Notes: generated by a model from the sequence alone, not told the origin. Numbered from the stretch's first letter, positions 16,035-24,602 are shown. The stretch: DNA of 32,661 nucleotides from JAWLEV01 sp041685915 (GCA_041685915.1 JAWLEV010000018.1:1-32661), one strand, 5' to 3'. Made by a program: numbers and translations.

Positions 16035-16048
16035 GTTTTGACGCCCCC

Positions 16049-16516
16049 CTACTCTATGGAGACCAAGGGGTCGTCATTAGTCACGTTATCACCCTCACGA
16101 ACATGAATCGCTTGCACCGTGCCCGAGGCCGTAGCGCTGACGGACATCTCCATCTTCATGGCCTCCAATGTACATACGGTATCTCCCTCAGATACGCTAT
16201 CTCCCACCTCAACGACTACCGAGAGCACCTTACCAGGCATAGGAGAAGCCACCACATTACCCGTCGGCTCGCCCACCGGCGCCGCCTCCGGTTCGGGTTC
16301 CGGCTCCGGCTCGGCTTCCGGTGCCGCCTCTGACGCGGGGGCTTTTTCCTCCACAGCAGCGGGAGCCTCCTCCTCGACCTCGGTCACCTCGAAAGCCACC
16401 GTCCTGGGCTCTCCGTTCACCACGACAGCCACAGGCGAAGTGGAGACATCCCCCACCTCGACGATGAACTCTTGATCCTCGATGGTAATCTTGTATCTAG
16501 TCACCGACCCCTCCAT
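16049..16516 (-). CDS. Biotin carboxyl carrier subunit of the decarboxylase/transcarboxylase
   Basis: The 155-residue protein ends in a biotinyl domain with the attachment motif EAMKMEM (K121). Between an N-terminal domain (1-45) and the biotinyl domain (about 85-155) is a flexible Ala/Pro/Glu-rich linker (about 48-82) with repeated EP pairs. This is the usual architecture of the 1.3S transcarboxylase subunit or MmdC/GcdC. The mobile arm carries CO2 between the carboxyltransferases and OadB. The start codon directly follows the OadG-like stop codon, indicating translational coupling. Confidence 0.92.
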   Translation of the reverse strand: MEGSVTRYKITIEDQEFIVEVGDVSTSPVAVVVNGEPRTVAFEVTEVEEEAPAAVEEKAPASEAAPEAEPEPEPEPEAAPVGEPTGNVVASPMPGKVLSVVVEVGDSVSEGDTVCTLEAMKMEMSVSATASGTVQAIHVREGDNVTNDDPLVSIE

Positions 16517-16900
16517 CTATCGCATAGCCGTCAAACGGGCCTGGCCACGCCAGGCACCCGAATCGACAGCGATATCGTTCACCATTATCACCTCTGCTGA
16601 AAGCACTTTTTCGTCCTCGGCACCCTTCCGTGCCTCCTGCAAGGCGAGGGCCACAGCGATGGCCGCAGCCTCATCCGCCAGATCCACAGTTACCTCCTGG
16701 CCGGCGCCTCGAAGGTCGGGTGCCATCTCTTCCACAGCGGTCACTCTACTTACCTCCTCTTGCGTCTCTTCTTCGCAAGGCCTAAAAAGTCGATCTAAAG
16801 AAAAGATGAGAGCCATCACCACGAGCAGGGTCAAGAAGACCAACCCCATCCCCAGTCCCGTGATGAGCAGGCCCTGATTGAAATTCTCCATCACAGTCAC
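16517..16900 (-). CDS. OadG-like small subunit of the sodium pump decarboxylase
   Basis: The 127-residue protein has one N-terminal membrane helix (about residues 9-34, GLLITGLGMGLVFLTLLVVMALIF). A short soluble tail follows with an acidic stretch and a conserved-looking region AAAIAVALALQEA. GLxxTxxGMxxVFxxL is typical of OadG/MmdD, the assembly subunit that anchors the soluble transferase to the membrane beta subunit. AAAGGAG lies 6 bases upstream of a GTG at 16900, supporting that start over the ATG at codon 4. The tail beyond residue 40 is not diagnostic. The position between oadA and the biotin carrier supports the call. Confidence 0.8.
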   Translation of the reverse strand: MTVMENFNQGLLITGLGMGLVFLTLLVVMALIFSLDRLFRPCEEETQEEVSRVTAVEEMAPDLRGAGQEVTVDLADEAAAIAVALALQEARKGAEDEKVLSAEVIMVNDIAVDSGAWRGQARLTAMR

Positions 16901-16951
16901 ACGATTCTCCTTTGAATAGTCTATCCGGCTGGATTAAATAGAGACGAACCA

Positions 16952-18454
16952 TCATCGCCGCATACGGTGTGACAGTTTCCATAACGAGTAATTGGGCTTA
17001 GGACGGGCCGGCCGCTGGGTGACCACGCCGGTCTTGGCCGGGGCCGCCGCCTCTTTAGTTTTCTCCTCTGACTCCCCGGAAAAGATCCTTGGATCCTCGA
17101 TGGGCAGCGTCTCGCCCGCCTCACGCAACTCGAAGAATTCGCGCGCCGGCTGGGGAAAGAGGGCGTAGGAAAGCACATCTTCCTCATTCCGCGCCAGATC
17201 GCCGATCTCCTTGCGCGCCTTTTCAAAGCCGGGCTCCAGTAGATCTGCCGGCCGGCAGGTGATGGGTTCCTCGTCGCCCAGAGCCTTCTCCATCAGGTCC
17301 GTATCGATGGGCGCGGGCGGTCGCCCATACAGGCCCCTGCAATAATCCCGCACCTCCTGCGGAATCACCTTGTAACGCTCGCCCATCAGGACGTTCATCA
17401 CGGCCTGAGTGCCCACGATCTGACTGGAGGGCGTCACCAAGGGCGGATAGCCCAAATCGCGGCGCGTGCGCGGCAATTCCTCCAGCACATCCTCCCAACG
17501 ATCCTCAGCTCCCTGCTCGCGCAACTGGTTGACCAGGTTGGAGAGCATCCCCCCCGGTATCTGATAGAGCAACACGCGGATATCGGCGACATCCAATCCA
17601 CTCTCGAACCTGGGCAGATGCTCCTCCCGGATATCGCGGAAATAGCCCGCAATATCGGTGAGTTGCTCCAGATCGAGCCCCGTATCCCGCTCCGTATCCT
17701 GGAAGGTGGCCACGATGGACTCGGTGGGCGGCTGGGCCGTACCCCCCGCGATGGAGGAGATGGCCGTATCCACCACGTCTACTCCCGCCTCTGCCGCCTT
17801 GACCAGGGCAGCCATGGCAAAACCGCTGGTGTTATGGGTATGATACTGCACCGGCAGGCCCACCTCTTCCTTCAAACGTTTCACCAGTTCATAGGCCACA
17901 TAGGGGGTGCAGAGGGCGGCCATATCCTTGACGCAGATCGAATCGGCGCCCATCTCCTCGAGTTCTTGGGCCAGTTCGACAAAGGTATCGTTATCGTGCA
18001 CGGGGCTCAATGTATAGCAGATGGAGCCCTGCACGTGCCCACCATACTTTTTCACACACTCAAAAGCCCAGGACATGTTACGTGGATCGTTCAGGGCATC
18101 AAAGATACGAAAGATATCGATGCCATTCTTGACCGAGTGTTCCACAAACTTTTCTACGATATCATCGGGATAGTGGCGATAGCCCAGGATGTTCTGGCCG
18201 CGCAACAGCATCTGGAAATCGGTCGTGGGGATCCTCTCGCGTAACACGCGGATCCGTTCCCAGGGGTTCTCTTTCAGAAAGCGCAAGGCGGAATCAAAGG
18301 TGGCTCCCCCCCACATCTCCAGGGAGTGGTAGCCTACCTTTTCGAGTTCCTCGGCGATGGGAAGCATGCTTCCCGTGGACATCCGCGTTGCCAGAAGGGA
18401 TTGGTGGGCATCGCGCAAAATGGTGTCCGTGATTTTCAATGACTCAGTAGTCAT
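16952..18454 (-). CDS. oadA: Pyruvate/oxaloacetate carboxyltransferase (5S / OadA-type, no biotin domain)
   Basis: The 500-residue TIM-barrel enzyme moves a carboxyl group between pyruvate/oxaloacetate and biotin. It begins with the family signature LKITDTILRDAHQSLLATRM. The carboxylated-lysine position is K176 in SICVKDMAAL and the metal ligands are H205 and H207 in YHTHNTSG. It stops at about residue 500 in a Lys/Pro/Ala-rich tail without an AMKM motif, so it relies on the separate carrier at 16049-16516. This matches the 5S subunit of transcarboxylase or PycB more than full-length OadA. The ATG at 18454 has GAGGAG 5 bases upstream; an in-frame start at 18493 would overlap the previous gene. 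It follows the acyl-CoA carboxyltransferase by 19 bases. Confidence 0.92.
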   Translation of the reverse strand: MTTESLKITDTILRDAHQSLLATRMSTGSMLPIAEELEKVGYHSLEMWGGATFDSALRFLKENPWERIRVLRERIPTTDFQMLLRGQNILGYRHYPDDIVEKFVEHSVKNGIDIFRIFDALNDPRNMSWAFECVKKYGGHVQGSICYTLSPVHDNDTFVELAQELEEMGADSICVKDMAALCTPYVAYELVKRLKEEVGLPVQYHTHNTSGFAMAALVKAAEAGVDVVDTAISSIAGGTAQPPTESIVATFQDTERDTGLDLEQLTDIAGYFRDIREEHLPRFESGLDVADIRVLLYQIPGGMLSNLVNQLREQGAEDRWEDVLEELPRTRRDLGYPPLVTPSSQIVGTQAVMNVLMGERYKVIPQEVRDYCRGLYGRPPAPIDTDLMEKALGDEEPITCRPADLLEPGFEKARKEIGDLARNEEDVLSYALFPQPAREFFELREAGETLPIEDPRIFSGESEEKTKEAAAPAKTGVVTQRPARPKPNYSLWKLSHRMRR

Positions 18455-18473
18455 GCTGCTCCTCGCTATCAAT

Positions 18474-20024
18474 CTATAATGGCAGGTTGCCATGTTTCTT
18501 GGGTGGATTTTCGTCGCGCTTGTTGTACAGCATCTGCAGGCCGTTTATCAATACCGCCCGCGTCTGGCTGGGCTCGATGACGGCGTCCACGTAACCATAC
18601 GAGGCGGCCAGATAGGGATTGGCGAATTTATCCTTGTATTCTTCGATGAGCTCCTCGCGGAGAGCGTCAGCGTTCTCTGCCGCCTCCAGTTGCCTGCGAT
18701 ACATGATGTTGACGGCGCCCTCGGCGCCCATGACGGCCAATTCGGCGCCGGGCCAGGCCACGTTCAGATCGCCGCGAATGTGCTTAGAACTCATGACGAT
18801 ATAGGCCCCGCCATAGGCCTTGCGCATGATGACGGTCAGCTTGGGCACCGTCGCCTCACAGTAGGCATAGATCAGCTTGGCCCCATGGCGTATGATACCC
18901 CCATGCTCCTGGTCCACGCCGGGCATGAAACCGGGCACATCCTCAAAGGTGACGATGGGCACGTTAAAGGCATCACAGAAACGCACGAAACGTGCGGCCT
19001 TGTCCGAGGCGTCGATATCCAGCGTGCCGGCCTTTACCTGTGGCTGATTGGCCACCACGCCCACCGCCATGCCGTCCAGGCGCGCGAAACCGATGACCAT
19101 ATTCTGTGCCGCGTGCTTTTGCACCTCGAAAAAACTTTTCTTATCGACGACGCGGGTGATAACCTCCTTGACGTCATAGGGGGCATTGGGTGCCTCGGGA
19201 ACGAGGGTATCGAGTTCCTCATCGGCCCGCGCGGGATCGTCCTGCGTCGCAACAGAGGGGGGATCCTCCATATTGTTCTGAGGCAAATAGGACAGCAACT
19301 CCCGCACCCTGGCCAGACATTCCTCCTCGTCGTCGGCCGCAAAGTGTGCCACGCCACTCACGCTGTTATGGGTCATGGCGCCTCCCAACTCCTCGAAGGT
19401 GACCTCCTCGTGGGTCACCGCCTCGATGACCTTGGGTCCCGTGATGAACATATGGCTCGTGTCCTTGACCATAAAGATAAAGTCGGTGATGGCCGGAGAA
19501 TAGACGGCGCCACCGGCGCAGGGGCCCATGATCACCGAGATCTGGGGAATCACGCCGGAGGCCATGGTATTGTTTAAAAAGATCTCTGCATAGCCCGCCA
19601 GGGCGCGGATGCCCTCCTGAATACGGGCGCCCCCCGAATCGTTGATGCCGATGACGGGGGCCCCATTCTCCATGGCCAGTTCCTGCACCTTGCAGATCTT
19701 GGAGGCATGGGCCCGACCGAGGGACCCACCCATCACCGTAAAATCCTGAGCATAGACGTATACCAGTCGTCCATCTATGGTGCCATAGCCCGTCACCACA
19801 CCATCGCCCAGAGTCACCCGCTCATCCATTCCGAAATCACTGACGTGATGGGTAACCAGGGCGTCGAGTTCCTGAAAACTGCCCTCATCCAAAAGCTCGT
19901 CCAGGCGCTCTCGCGCCGTCAGTTTACCCTTTTCGTGCTGTCGCTCTATGGCCTCAGGGCCTCCGCCCAATTTGGATTCCTTTTTCATACGCCGCAGTTC
20001 CTGGAACTTTTTCTCGGGAGCCAT
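18474..20024 (-). CDS. mmdA: Acyl-CoA carboxyltransferase (methylmalonyl-CoA decarboxylase alpha / 12S / PccB type)
   Basis: The 516-residue protein has two crotonase-like carboxyltransferase halves. The first contains GINDSGGARIQEG and the second GFMPGVDQEHGGIIRHGAKL and MRKAYGGAYIVMSSK, all typical of the 12S/MmdA/PccB family. It transfers CO2 between (methyl)malonyl-CoA and biotin. The start at 20024 has AAAGGAG 5 bases upstream. It is followed by OadA, OadG, biotin carrier and OadB genes, and no biotin carboxylase (AccC) is present. Decarboxylation or transcarboxylation is therefore more likely than ATP-driven carboxylation. Propionyl-CoA carboxylase beta with a carboxylase encoded elsewhere remains possible. 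Confidence 0.9.
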   Translation of the reverse strand: MAPEKKFQELRRMKKESKLGGGPEAIERQHEKGKLTARERLDELLDEGSFQELDALVTHHVSDFGMDERVTLGDGVVTGYGTIDGRLVYVYAQDFTVMGGSLGRAHASKICKVQELAMENGAPVIGINDSGGARIQEGIRALAGYAEIFLNNTMASGVIPQISVIMGPCAGGAVYSPAITDFIFMVKDTSHMFITGPKVIEAVTHEEVTFEELGGAMTHNSVSGVAHFAADDEEECLARVRELLSYLPQNNMEDPPSVATQDDPARADEELDTLVPEAPNAPYDVKEVITRVVDKKSFFEVQKHAAQNMVIGFARLDGMAVGVVANQPQVKAGTLDIDASDKAARFVRFCDAFNVPIVTFEDVPGFMPGVDQEHGGIIRHGAKLIYAYCEATVPKLTVIMRKAYGGAYIVMSSKHIRGDLNVAWPGAELAVMGAEGAVNIMYRRQLEAAENADALREELIEEYKDKFANPYLAASYGYVDAVIEPSQTRAVLINGLQMLYNKRDENPPKKHGNLPL

Positions 20025-20043
20025 TGCCTCTCCTTTATCGATG

Positions 20044-20499
20044 TTAATTATCACTTTCTACGCTATTGACTTCTAAAGGGATCCCCGCCTCGCGTAGCAT
20101 ATCGCGCGCCAGTTCATCGGGATACGTACTATCACACACAATTCGTTCAATCCCCGCATTGATGATCATCTTGGCACAGGTGATGCAGGGTTGATGCGTC
20201 ACATAGATCGTCCCGCCTTTGGTAGATACGCCGTGGAGAGCCGCCTGAATGATGGCGTTCTGTTCCGCGTGAAGGCCGCGACATATCTCCTGCCGCCGCC
20301 CGGAAGGGATGCCCATCTGCTCGCGAAGGCATCCCACCACGTCGCAGTGCTCCAATCCACTGGGCGCACCATTGTATCCTGTGGCCAGTATATGTTTATC
20401 CCGCACGATCACCGAGCCCACGTGGCGCCGCAAACAGGTGGAACGCGTCGCCACCTGGTGGGCCAACTCCATAAAATATTCGTCCCAGGAGGGTCTCAT
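20044..20499 (-). CDS. Deoxycytidylate (dCMP) deaminase, ComEB-like
   Basis: The 151-residue zinc enzyme deaminates dCMP to dUMP. The cytidine-deaminase zinc motif is H77-A-E79 with PCITC (C105 and C108). The N-terminal SWDEYFMELAHQVATRSTC and GYNGAPSGLEHC are standard for dCMP deaminase. It starts 2 bases after the thyX stop, indicating translational coupling. It makes dUMP, the substrate of ThyX, so the pair forms a short dTMP route. Length is typical. The mmdA start follows 19 bases after its stop. Confidence 0.93.
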   Translation of the reverse strand: MRPSWDEYFMELAHQVATRSTCLRRHVGSVIVRDKHILATGYNGAPSGLEHCDVVGCLREQMGIPSGRRQEICRGLHAEQNAIIQAALHGVSTKGGTIYVTHQPCITCAKMIINAGIERIVCDSTYPDELARDMLREAGIPLEVNSVESDN

Positions 20500-20501
20500 C
20501 G

Positions 20502-21215
20502 TTATAACACCAATTCCTCAAAGGCCGATGCGGTCACGGGCATGACCTGATGATAGATATCCAACACCTTTTCGGCATACTGTCGATGTTCCCATTGGGC
20601 GGCCTCGTCCAGCCGCTTATTGAGCCAGTTCATCATGGACCAGGCGTTCACCGTCCAGATAAACTCGGTATAGACGGCCATACCCAGGACGCCCCGCGCC
20701 CTCTCCCGTTTCCATCCCGCTTCCACGAGTTCCTCATAGAGATCAAAGGCCTTTTCCATCTGCTGCACATAGGCATCACGGTGGGGCAGATCCTCTTGGG
20801 GCACATAATACTCTCGATCGGCCGCGCAGTAGCGGAGACTCTTTTCGTTGTAACTGCAAATCCTGTGACGCATCCACTGCCGGGCCACAAAAAGGGGACA
20901 TTTGACGCCAAAGCGAAAGACGGAATGCTCAAAGACAGTGTTGTGCTTGGGATCGCTGCCCATGAGGCGACGAATAAGACGTACGTTGGCCTCTGGGGAA
21001 CGGGCTTCCGACTGATAACAGATACGCGCACCACGTATCACGGCCCTGTCGCCTCCCATAAACTCCTCTAACTGCACCCATCCCCTGTCCAGGACGGTCT
21101 TATGAATGGGAAGATCGATCTGGGGAATATCCTCAACGATAAAGGTAGAGTTAGAGGTCCCTAACTTTTGCTCATCCTCCGACTCTACCTCTTCTGAAAT
21201 ATCTCGCTCGCTCAT
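20502..21215 (-). CDS. thyX: Flavin-dependent thymidylate synthase
   Basis: The 237-residue enzyme methylates dUMP to dTMP using methylenetetrahydrofolate, FAD and NADPH. The ThyX motif RHRxxSxNExSxRY is complete at residues 116-129 (RHRICSYNEKSLRY). The N-terminal 25 or so residues are an acidic, low-complexity extension not needed for the fold. A TTAGGAGA ribosome binding site precedes the ATG. It is first in the run leading to dCMP deaminase and the decarboxylase genes. The window also encodes FolC, another folate-related step. Confidence 0.95.
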   Translation of the reverse strand: MSERDISEEVESEDEQKLGTSNSTFIVEDIPQIDLPIHKTVLDRGWVQLEEFMGGDRAVIRGARICYQSEARSPEANVRLIRRLMGSDPKHNTVFEHSVFRFGVKCPLFVARQWMRHRICSYNEKSLRYCAADREYYVPQEDLPHRDAYVQQMEKAFDLYEELVEAGWKRERARGVLGMAVYTEFIWTVNAWSMMNWLNKRLDEAAQWEHRQYAEKVLDIYHQVMPVTASAFEELVL

Positions 21216-21286
21216 AGCGATCTCCTAATAGATAACGATTCATCATGTATACATGCCACCCCCGATGGAGGAACCCAGTCAGGCCC

Positions 21287-21315
21287 ATTTTAGCAGAAAG
21301 GCCGCCATTTGACCA
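21287..21315 (-). promoter_or_regulatory. Candidate promoter of the thyX operon
   Basis: TAAAAT (21292-21287) lies 17 bases after TGGTCA (21315-21310) on the minus strand, about 70 bases upstream of the thyX start. The -10 is good and the -35 weak. It is the best pair I see in the short thyX upstream region. Confidence 0.35.
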
Positions 21316-21352
21316 ACCAAGCCCTACTAAGAAATAGCGTTCGTCATCGCCC

Positions 21353-21592
21353 TCAGTCCTGCCCAAAGGGCTCTCCCAATACTGCCGGCGGTCCTCCACG
21401 CAGCAGAGGGGCCAAATGTGGTCGCGTCCTGGCAAGAAGGTAGAGCAGCAGACGGCTCAAATTACCGCTGACGAGCAACAGGGCCACGATCATGAGGGCA
21501 AAGGCCACCCCGACCCCGATCAGCATGGCCACCAAGGCGAAGCAGATGGGAATCAGGCTCGCGCGCGTGTTCCCCAGAGAGCTCCCGTCGAC
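21353..21592 (-). pseudogene. ABC transporter permease remnant (N-terminal stump)
   Basis: In a different frame from the ATPase fragment, translation reads SSLGNTRASLIPICFALVAM and continues into a hydrophobic helix LIGVGVAFALMIVALLLV. It then leaves the family with ARTRPHLAPLLRGGPP before a stop at 21353. This resembles only the first membrane segment of a BMP-type sugar/nucleoside permease of about 350 residues. It is joined directly to the ATPase stump, so the rest of both genes appears deleted. Family identification is by pattern only. Confidence 0.65.
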
Positions 21593-21593
21593 T

Positions 21594-21929
21594 TGAGCGC
21601 GGACCTAAAAAGAGGCCATCGCCATACCCCAGACAAAAGTTCTCTAGGACGGTCAGCGAGGGAATATCCAGGAGATCCTGATGCAGCATGCCGATACCCC
21701 TGGCGATGGCCTCGGCAGGAGAAGAGAATCGTACCTCACATCCATCGACAAGGACACTTTCCGCATCGGGAGTCAGATAGCCGGAAAGGATTTGCATCAG
21801 GGTGGTCTCGCCGGCCCCGTTCTCTCCCAACAGTCCCTGGATCGTCCCACTTTTCCCCATCAAAGAGATGCCGTTATTGGCATGGACGGAACCAAAATAT
21901 TCTCTGATATCGACGAGTTCGACCTTCAT
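21594..21929 (-). pseudogene. ABC transporter ATPase remnant with mutated Walker A
   Basis: About 110 residues match the start of the tandem ATPase of BMP-dependent sugar/nucleoside importers. The Walker A is GENGAGETT with E41 where lysine is essential, a single-base change from AAG to GAG. The Q-loop region GIGMLHQDLLDIPSLTVLENF is recognisable. After GYGDGLFLGPRS the similarity ends, where a complete protein would continue for about 400 residues. The reading frame then shifts into the permease remnant. The stump follows the BMP lipoprotein gene and a hairpin. Truncation plus Walker A loss indicate a dead gene. Confidence 0.82.
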
Positions 21930-21951
21930 CCCCCGTGATCCCCAAAGGTGT

Positions 21952-21980
21952 AAAAAGGGGCGCCATGCATGATGCCCCTT
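21952..21980 (-). terminator. Intrinsic terminator after the BMP lipoprotein gene
   Basis: On the minus strand AAGGGGC and GCCCCTT form a 7-bp stem with a 12-base loop, followed by a run of five T (two in the stem). It starts 16 bases after the BMP gene stop and would separate that gene from the ATPase remnant. In intact importers such a hairpin often reduces readthrough so that the binding protein is made in excess. Confidence 0.75.
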
Positions 21981-21995
21981 CCCATTTTCAGACAA

Positions 21996-23180
21996 CTAGG
22001 AACTAGCACCCTCCATACCACGCAAGAGTTGTGGCAGATACCAGATCTCCTCTTCCGTGGCCTCTTCGCCAGGCTCGAGATATTGTGTGCCATCCTGAAG
22101 ATAGAGGGGGCCCTCGAACAGTTTGACGTCACCGCTACCCAGATCCGAGATATACTCCTCAAGTCTAGCCTGATCCTCTTCGGCCAGCGCCGGGCCGAAC
22201 TTGTAGCCCACCGTCGTCTTGTCGCGGTCGTTGATGTCCGGCCAGTAAGGCTCGCCCCATTGCCAATCGTGCTCCCACTCGTCATTGCGCGCATCCTGGA
22301 CGTATCGCACGTATGCGGGTCCCCAGTTGAAATAGGGCACCCCCAGACAAACCTCGGGCTTGACCTCACAGGCCCCTATATGATCATAGGGAACGGCCCA
22401 GACCTCCTCTCCCCGCTCGTAACGTTCACCGGCCACGACGATGGCCTCCGTGGTATCGATTCCCGAAATCAGCACGTCCGCGCCCGAGTTGATCATATCG
22501 CTGGACACCTTGGTGGGATCCAGGGTAACGTCGGGGATGTTGAACCAGTAACCAATCCAGTTGACGGTGAAACGCAGATCATCGGGGTCGCCACCCCGGT
22601 ATCGCTCGTAACAATCACGGCACCCCAGATAGGCGGCAGCAGCCAGGCGACGGGTCTCATCGTTGATGAGGGGGCCAAGGTAACCGACGGCATCGGTCTC
22701 TGTCTTGAGGGCTGCAGCACAGCCCGCCACAGCCTTCATATAGTACATCTTGCCCATAAAATTGCGCACGCTTCTGGGAGCCTTGCCCGTTTTCACGTGA
22801 TCCCCCGAGATATGAACGAACTTGATATTCGGGTACTTGGCCGCCACCTCATCGGTTGCGGCAGCAAAATCGTCGGAGGTAGCAAAGATGAGCTCGGCCC
22901 CCTGGGAGACCATGTCATCGACCACCTGTTCCAACGTCGTCCCCTCCCGGTCGGACGGATTGAGTTTATCCCGATAGACCATCTTTGTGTTGCGAACACT
23001 CTCCTCCACATACTTGCCCGCCTCATAGTGGGCCTCGCTCGAACCGTGATCGTTGGGCCCCACAAGAATGACGCCAAAGACGAATTCCTCGCCTCCCCCC
23101 ATAATCCTTTCACAACCGGTGACAAGCAACCCAGCCACGATCAGAGCGACTATTACAATCCAGAGCCCTCTTCTACGCAT
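21996..23180 (-). CDS. BMP-family ABC transporter substrate-binding lipoprotein (orphan)
   Basis: The 394-residue protein has a lipoprotein signal (RRRGLW, hydrophobic core, lipobox LVTGC with C23), so it is anchored to the outer face of the membrane. The mature part carries BMP/Med-family features: FGVILVGPNDHGSSEAHYEAG, FVHISGDH, NFMGKMYYMKAVAGCAAAL and GVPYFNWGPAYVRYVQDA. Members bind nucleosides or sugars for import. I chose the ATG at 23180 because GGAGGG lies 9 bases upstream; the ATG at 23198 adds six residues and lacks a site. The reading frame is intact, but the ATPase and permease genes downstream are broken. It may serve another transporter or be on its way to loss. Confidence 0.88.
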   Translation of the reverse strand: MRRRGLWIVIVALIVAGLLVTGCERIMGGGEEFVFGVILVGPNDHGSSEAHYEAGKYVEESVRNTKMVYRDKLNPSDREGTTLEQVVDDMVSQGAELIFATSDDFAAATDEVAAKYPNIKFVHISGDHVKTGKAPRSVRNFMGKMYYMKAVAGCAAALKTETDAVGYLGPLINDETRRLAAAAYLGCRDCYERYRGGDPDDLRFTVNWIGYWFNIPDVTLDPTKVSSDMINSGADVLISGIDTTEAIVVAGERYERGEEVWAVPYDHIGACEVKPEVCLGVPYFNWGPAYVRYVQDARNDEWEHDWQWGEPYWPDINDRDKTTVGYKFGPALAEEDQARLEEYISDLGSGDVKLFEGPLYLQDGTQYLEPGEEATEEEIWYLPQLLRGMEGASS

Positions 23181-23363
23181 ATCGACTCGCCCTCCCATCT
23201 ATAGGGCCTAGCAAAGATAGATACAGGATTTGCCAAGCGCGGTACACACAGTTATCGACCGCATGCGCCTCTCTGATACACGATCGCTAACAACACCATC
23301 CTGGCACACAAGACATGGACCGTCTGGCCTTTACCTTTGACCATCAAGCGTCCATATCCCGCC

Positions 23364-24602
23364 TCAACTGTTGGCCCAGGAGGCCATGCGGCCGGCATCG
23401 CCCTGCCAGAGACGGTCCTCCGCCCAGGGAAGGGCTCTGGGCGTTCCCTCCACTTCCAGTGCGATCACAGTATCCCGTGGATCGGGAGGCAGGGTGGGTA
23501 GATTCTTCAAGTGGATATGCTCATCCTCCTGCACAAAATTGATGGGCCAATCATCGGCCACAAAACGCGCGCTGCGCACCGGATTGGCGAGTCCCGACAG
23601 ATGGAGTGTGTGCCCGGGCCAGTACAACACGTGCAGATAGATGGTAGAGTCGACCACGGTCATACGCCCGATAGAGATGCACTCGCATACGCCAGGTTTC
23701 GACCCATAAATGGCCTCGCCATTGATCTCCAGCCAATCGCCCACCTCTCGCACCAGATCGATAAAGCGTTGAGGGAACGTGCCCTCGGCCTTGGGTCCCA
23801 CGTTCAACAGCAGATTGCCACCCCCCTCGGCCACCTGAGCCAAAATGTGTATAACGCGCTCTGGCGTCTTCCACAATCGCTCACCGGCATGGTAGCCCCA
23901 GTGTCTCTCAACAGAGGTAATGCAGCTCTCCCAGGGGCGATCCGGCGCGGCGCCCAGGATACGCTGCTCGGGCGTATCAAAATCGCCGGGAAGACAGGCG
24001 CGGTCGTTGATCAGGATATGGGGTTGTAGCCCACGAATCGTGGAAAAGAGCTCCTCCGCACGCCACGCCTCGGCATCGTGGGGCCAGGAGCCATCGAACC
24101 ACATGATATCCAGGGGGCCATAGTTGCTGCATAACTCTCTCACCTGGGTGTGGGTGTAATCGACAAATGTCTCAAATCCCTCGGGATCCTTTTGTGGTCC
24201 CTCAAAGTAGGCTGGCCACTGCCAGTCGGCCAACGAGTAGTAGAGCCCCACACGCAACCCAGCCTCGCGAAAGGCCTCCGCGTACTCGGCCACCAGATCC
24301 CGTCCGGCGCCCGTCTTTACGCTGGTGAAATCGGACACCTCGCTATCAAAGAGACAGAAACCGTCGTGGTGCTTGGCCGTCAACACAGCATAGCGCATAC
24401 CTCCCTCTCTGGCCAGGGCAGCCCACGTCTGGGGATCATAGAGGGACGCCGTAAAATCCGCGGCCCGCTTACGGTACGCAGAGGGACGCAGATGTTCGCG
24501 AAAGAGCACCTGCTCTCCGCGCTCGTAGAGGGCATACATGCCCCAATGCACAAAGAGACCATAGCGCGCGTCCTCAAACCATCGCTGTCTTGGATCCAAC
24601 AT
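23364..24602 (-). CDS. Alpha-L-fucosidase, GH29
   Basis: The 412-residue enzyme hydrolyses alpha-L-fucosides by a retaining mechanism. GH29 landmarks are RYGLFVHWGMYAL (14-26), YAVLTAKHHDGF (71-82), YYSLADW (121-127) and LDIMWFDGSWP with nucleophile D170. GGGNLLLNVGPKAEGTF lies near the end of the catalytic domain. A beta-sandwich C-terminal domain follows. No signal peptide is seen, so it is probably cytoplasmic. The ATG at 24602 sits 4-5 bases after GGGGGGA. It lies next to the BMP lipoprotein gene on the same strand, suggesting that the lost importer once supplied oligosaccharides. It may also work with the sulfatase cassette on sulfated fucose-containing glycans; that is inference. Confidence 0.92.
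   Translation of the reverse strand: MLDPRQRWFEDARYGLFVHWGMYALYERGEQVLFREHLRPSAYRKRAADFTASLYDPQTWAALAREGGMRYAVLTAKHHDGFCLFDSEVSDFTSVKTGAGRDLVAEYAEAFREAGLRVGLYYSLADWQWPAYFEGPQKDPEGFETFVDYTHTQVRELCSNYGPLDIMWFDGSWPHDAEAWRAEELFSTIRGLQPHILINDRACLPGDFDTPEQRILGAAPDRPWESCITSVERHWGYHAGERLWKTPERVIHILAQVAEGGGNLLLNVGPKAEGTFPQRFIDLVREVGDWLEINGEAIYGSKPGVCECISIGRMTVVDSTIYLHVLYWPGHTLHLSGLANPVRSARFVADDWPINFVQEDEHIHLKNLPTLPPDPRDTVIALEVEGTPRALPWAEDRLWQGDAGRMASWANS

Noticed and set aside
21462..21995. Intact 177-residue ABC protein
   Set aside because: Family similarity ends abruptly at about residue 110 of the true start, Walker A lacks its lysine, and the tail is the permease DNA read in the wrong frame.
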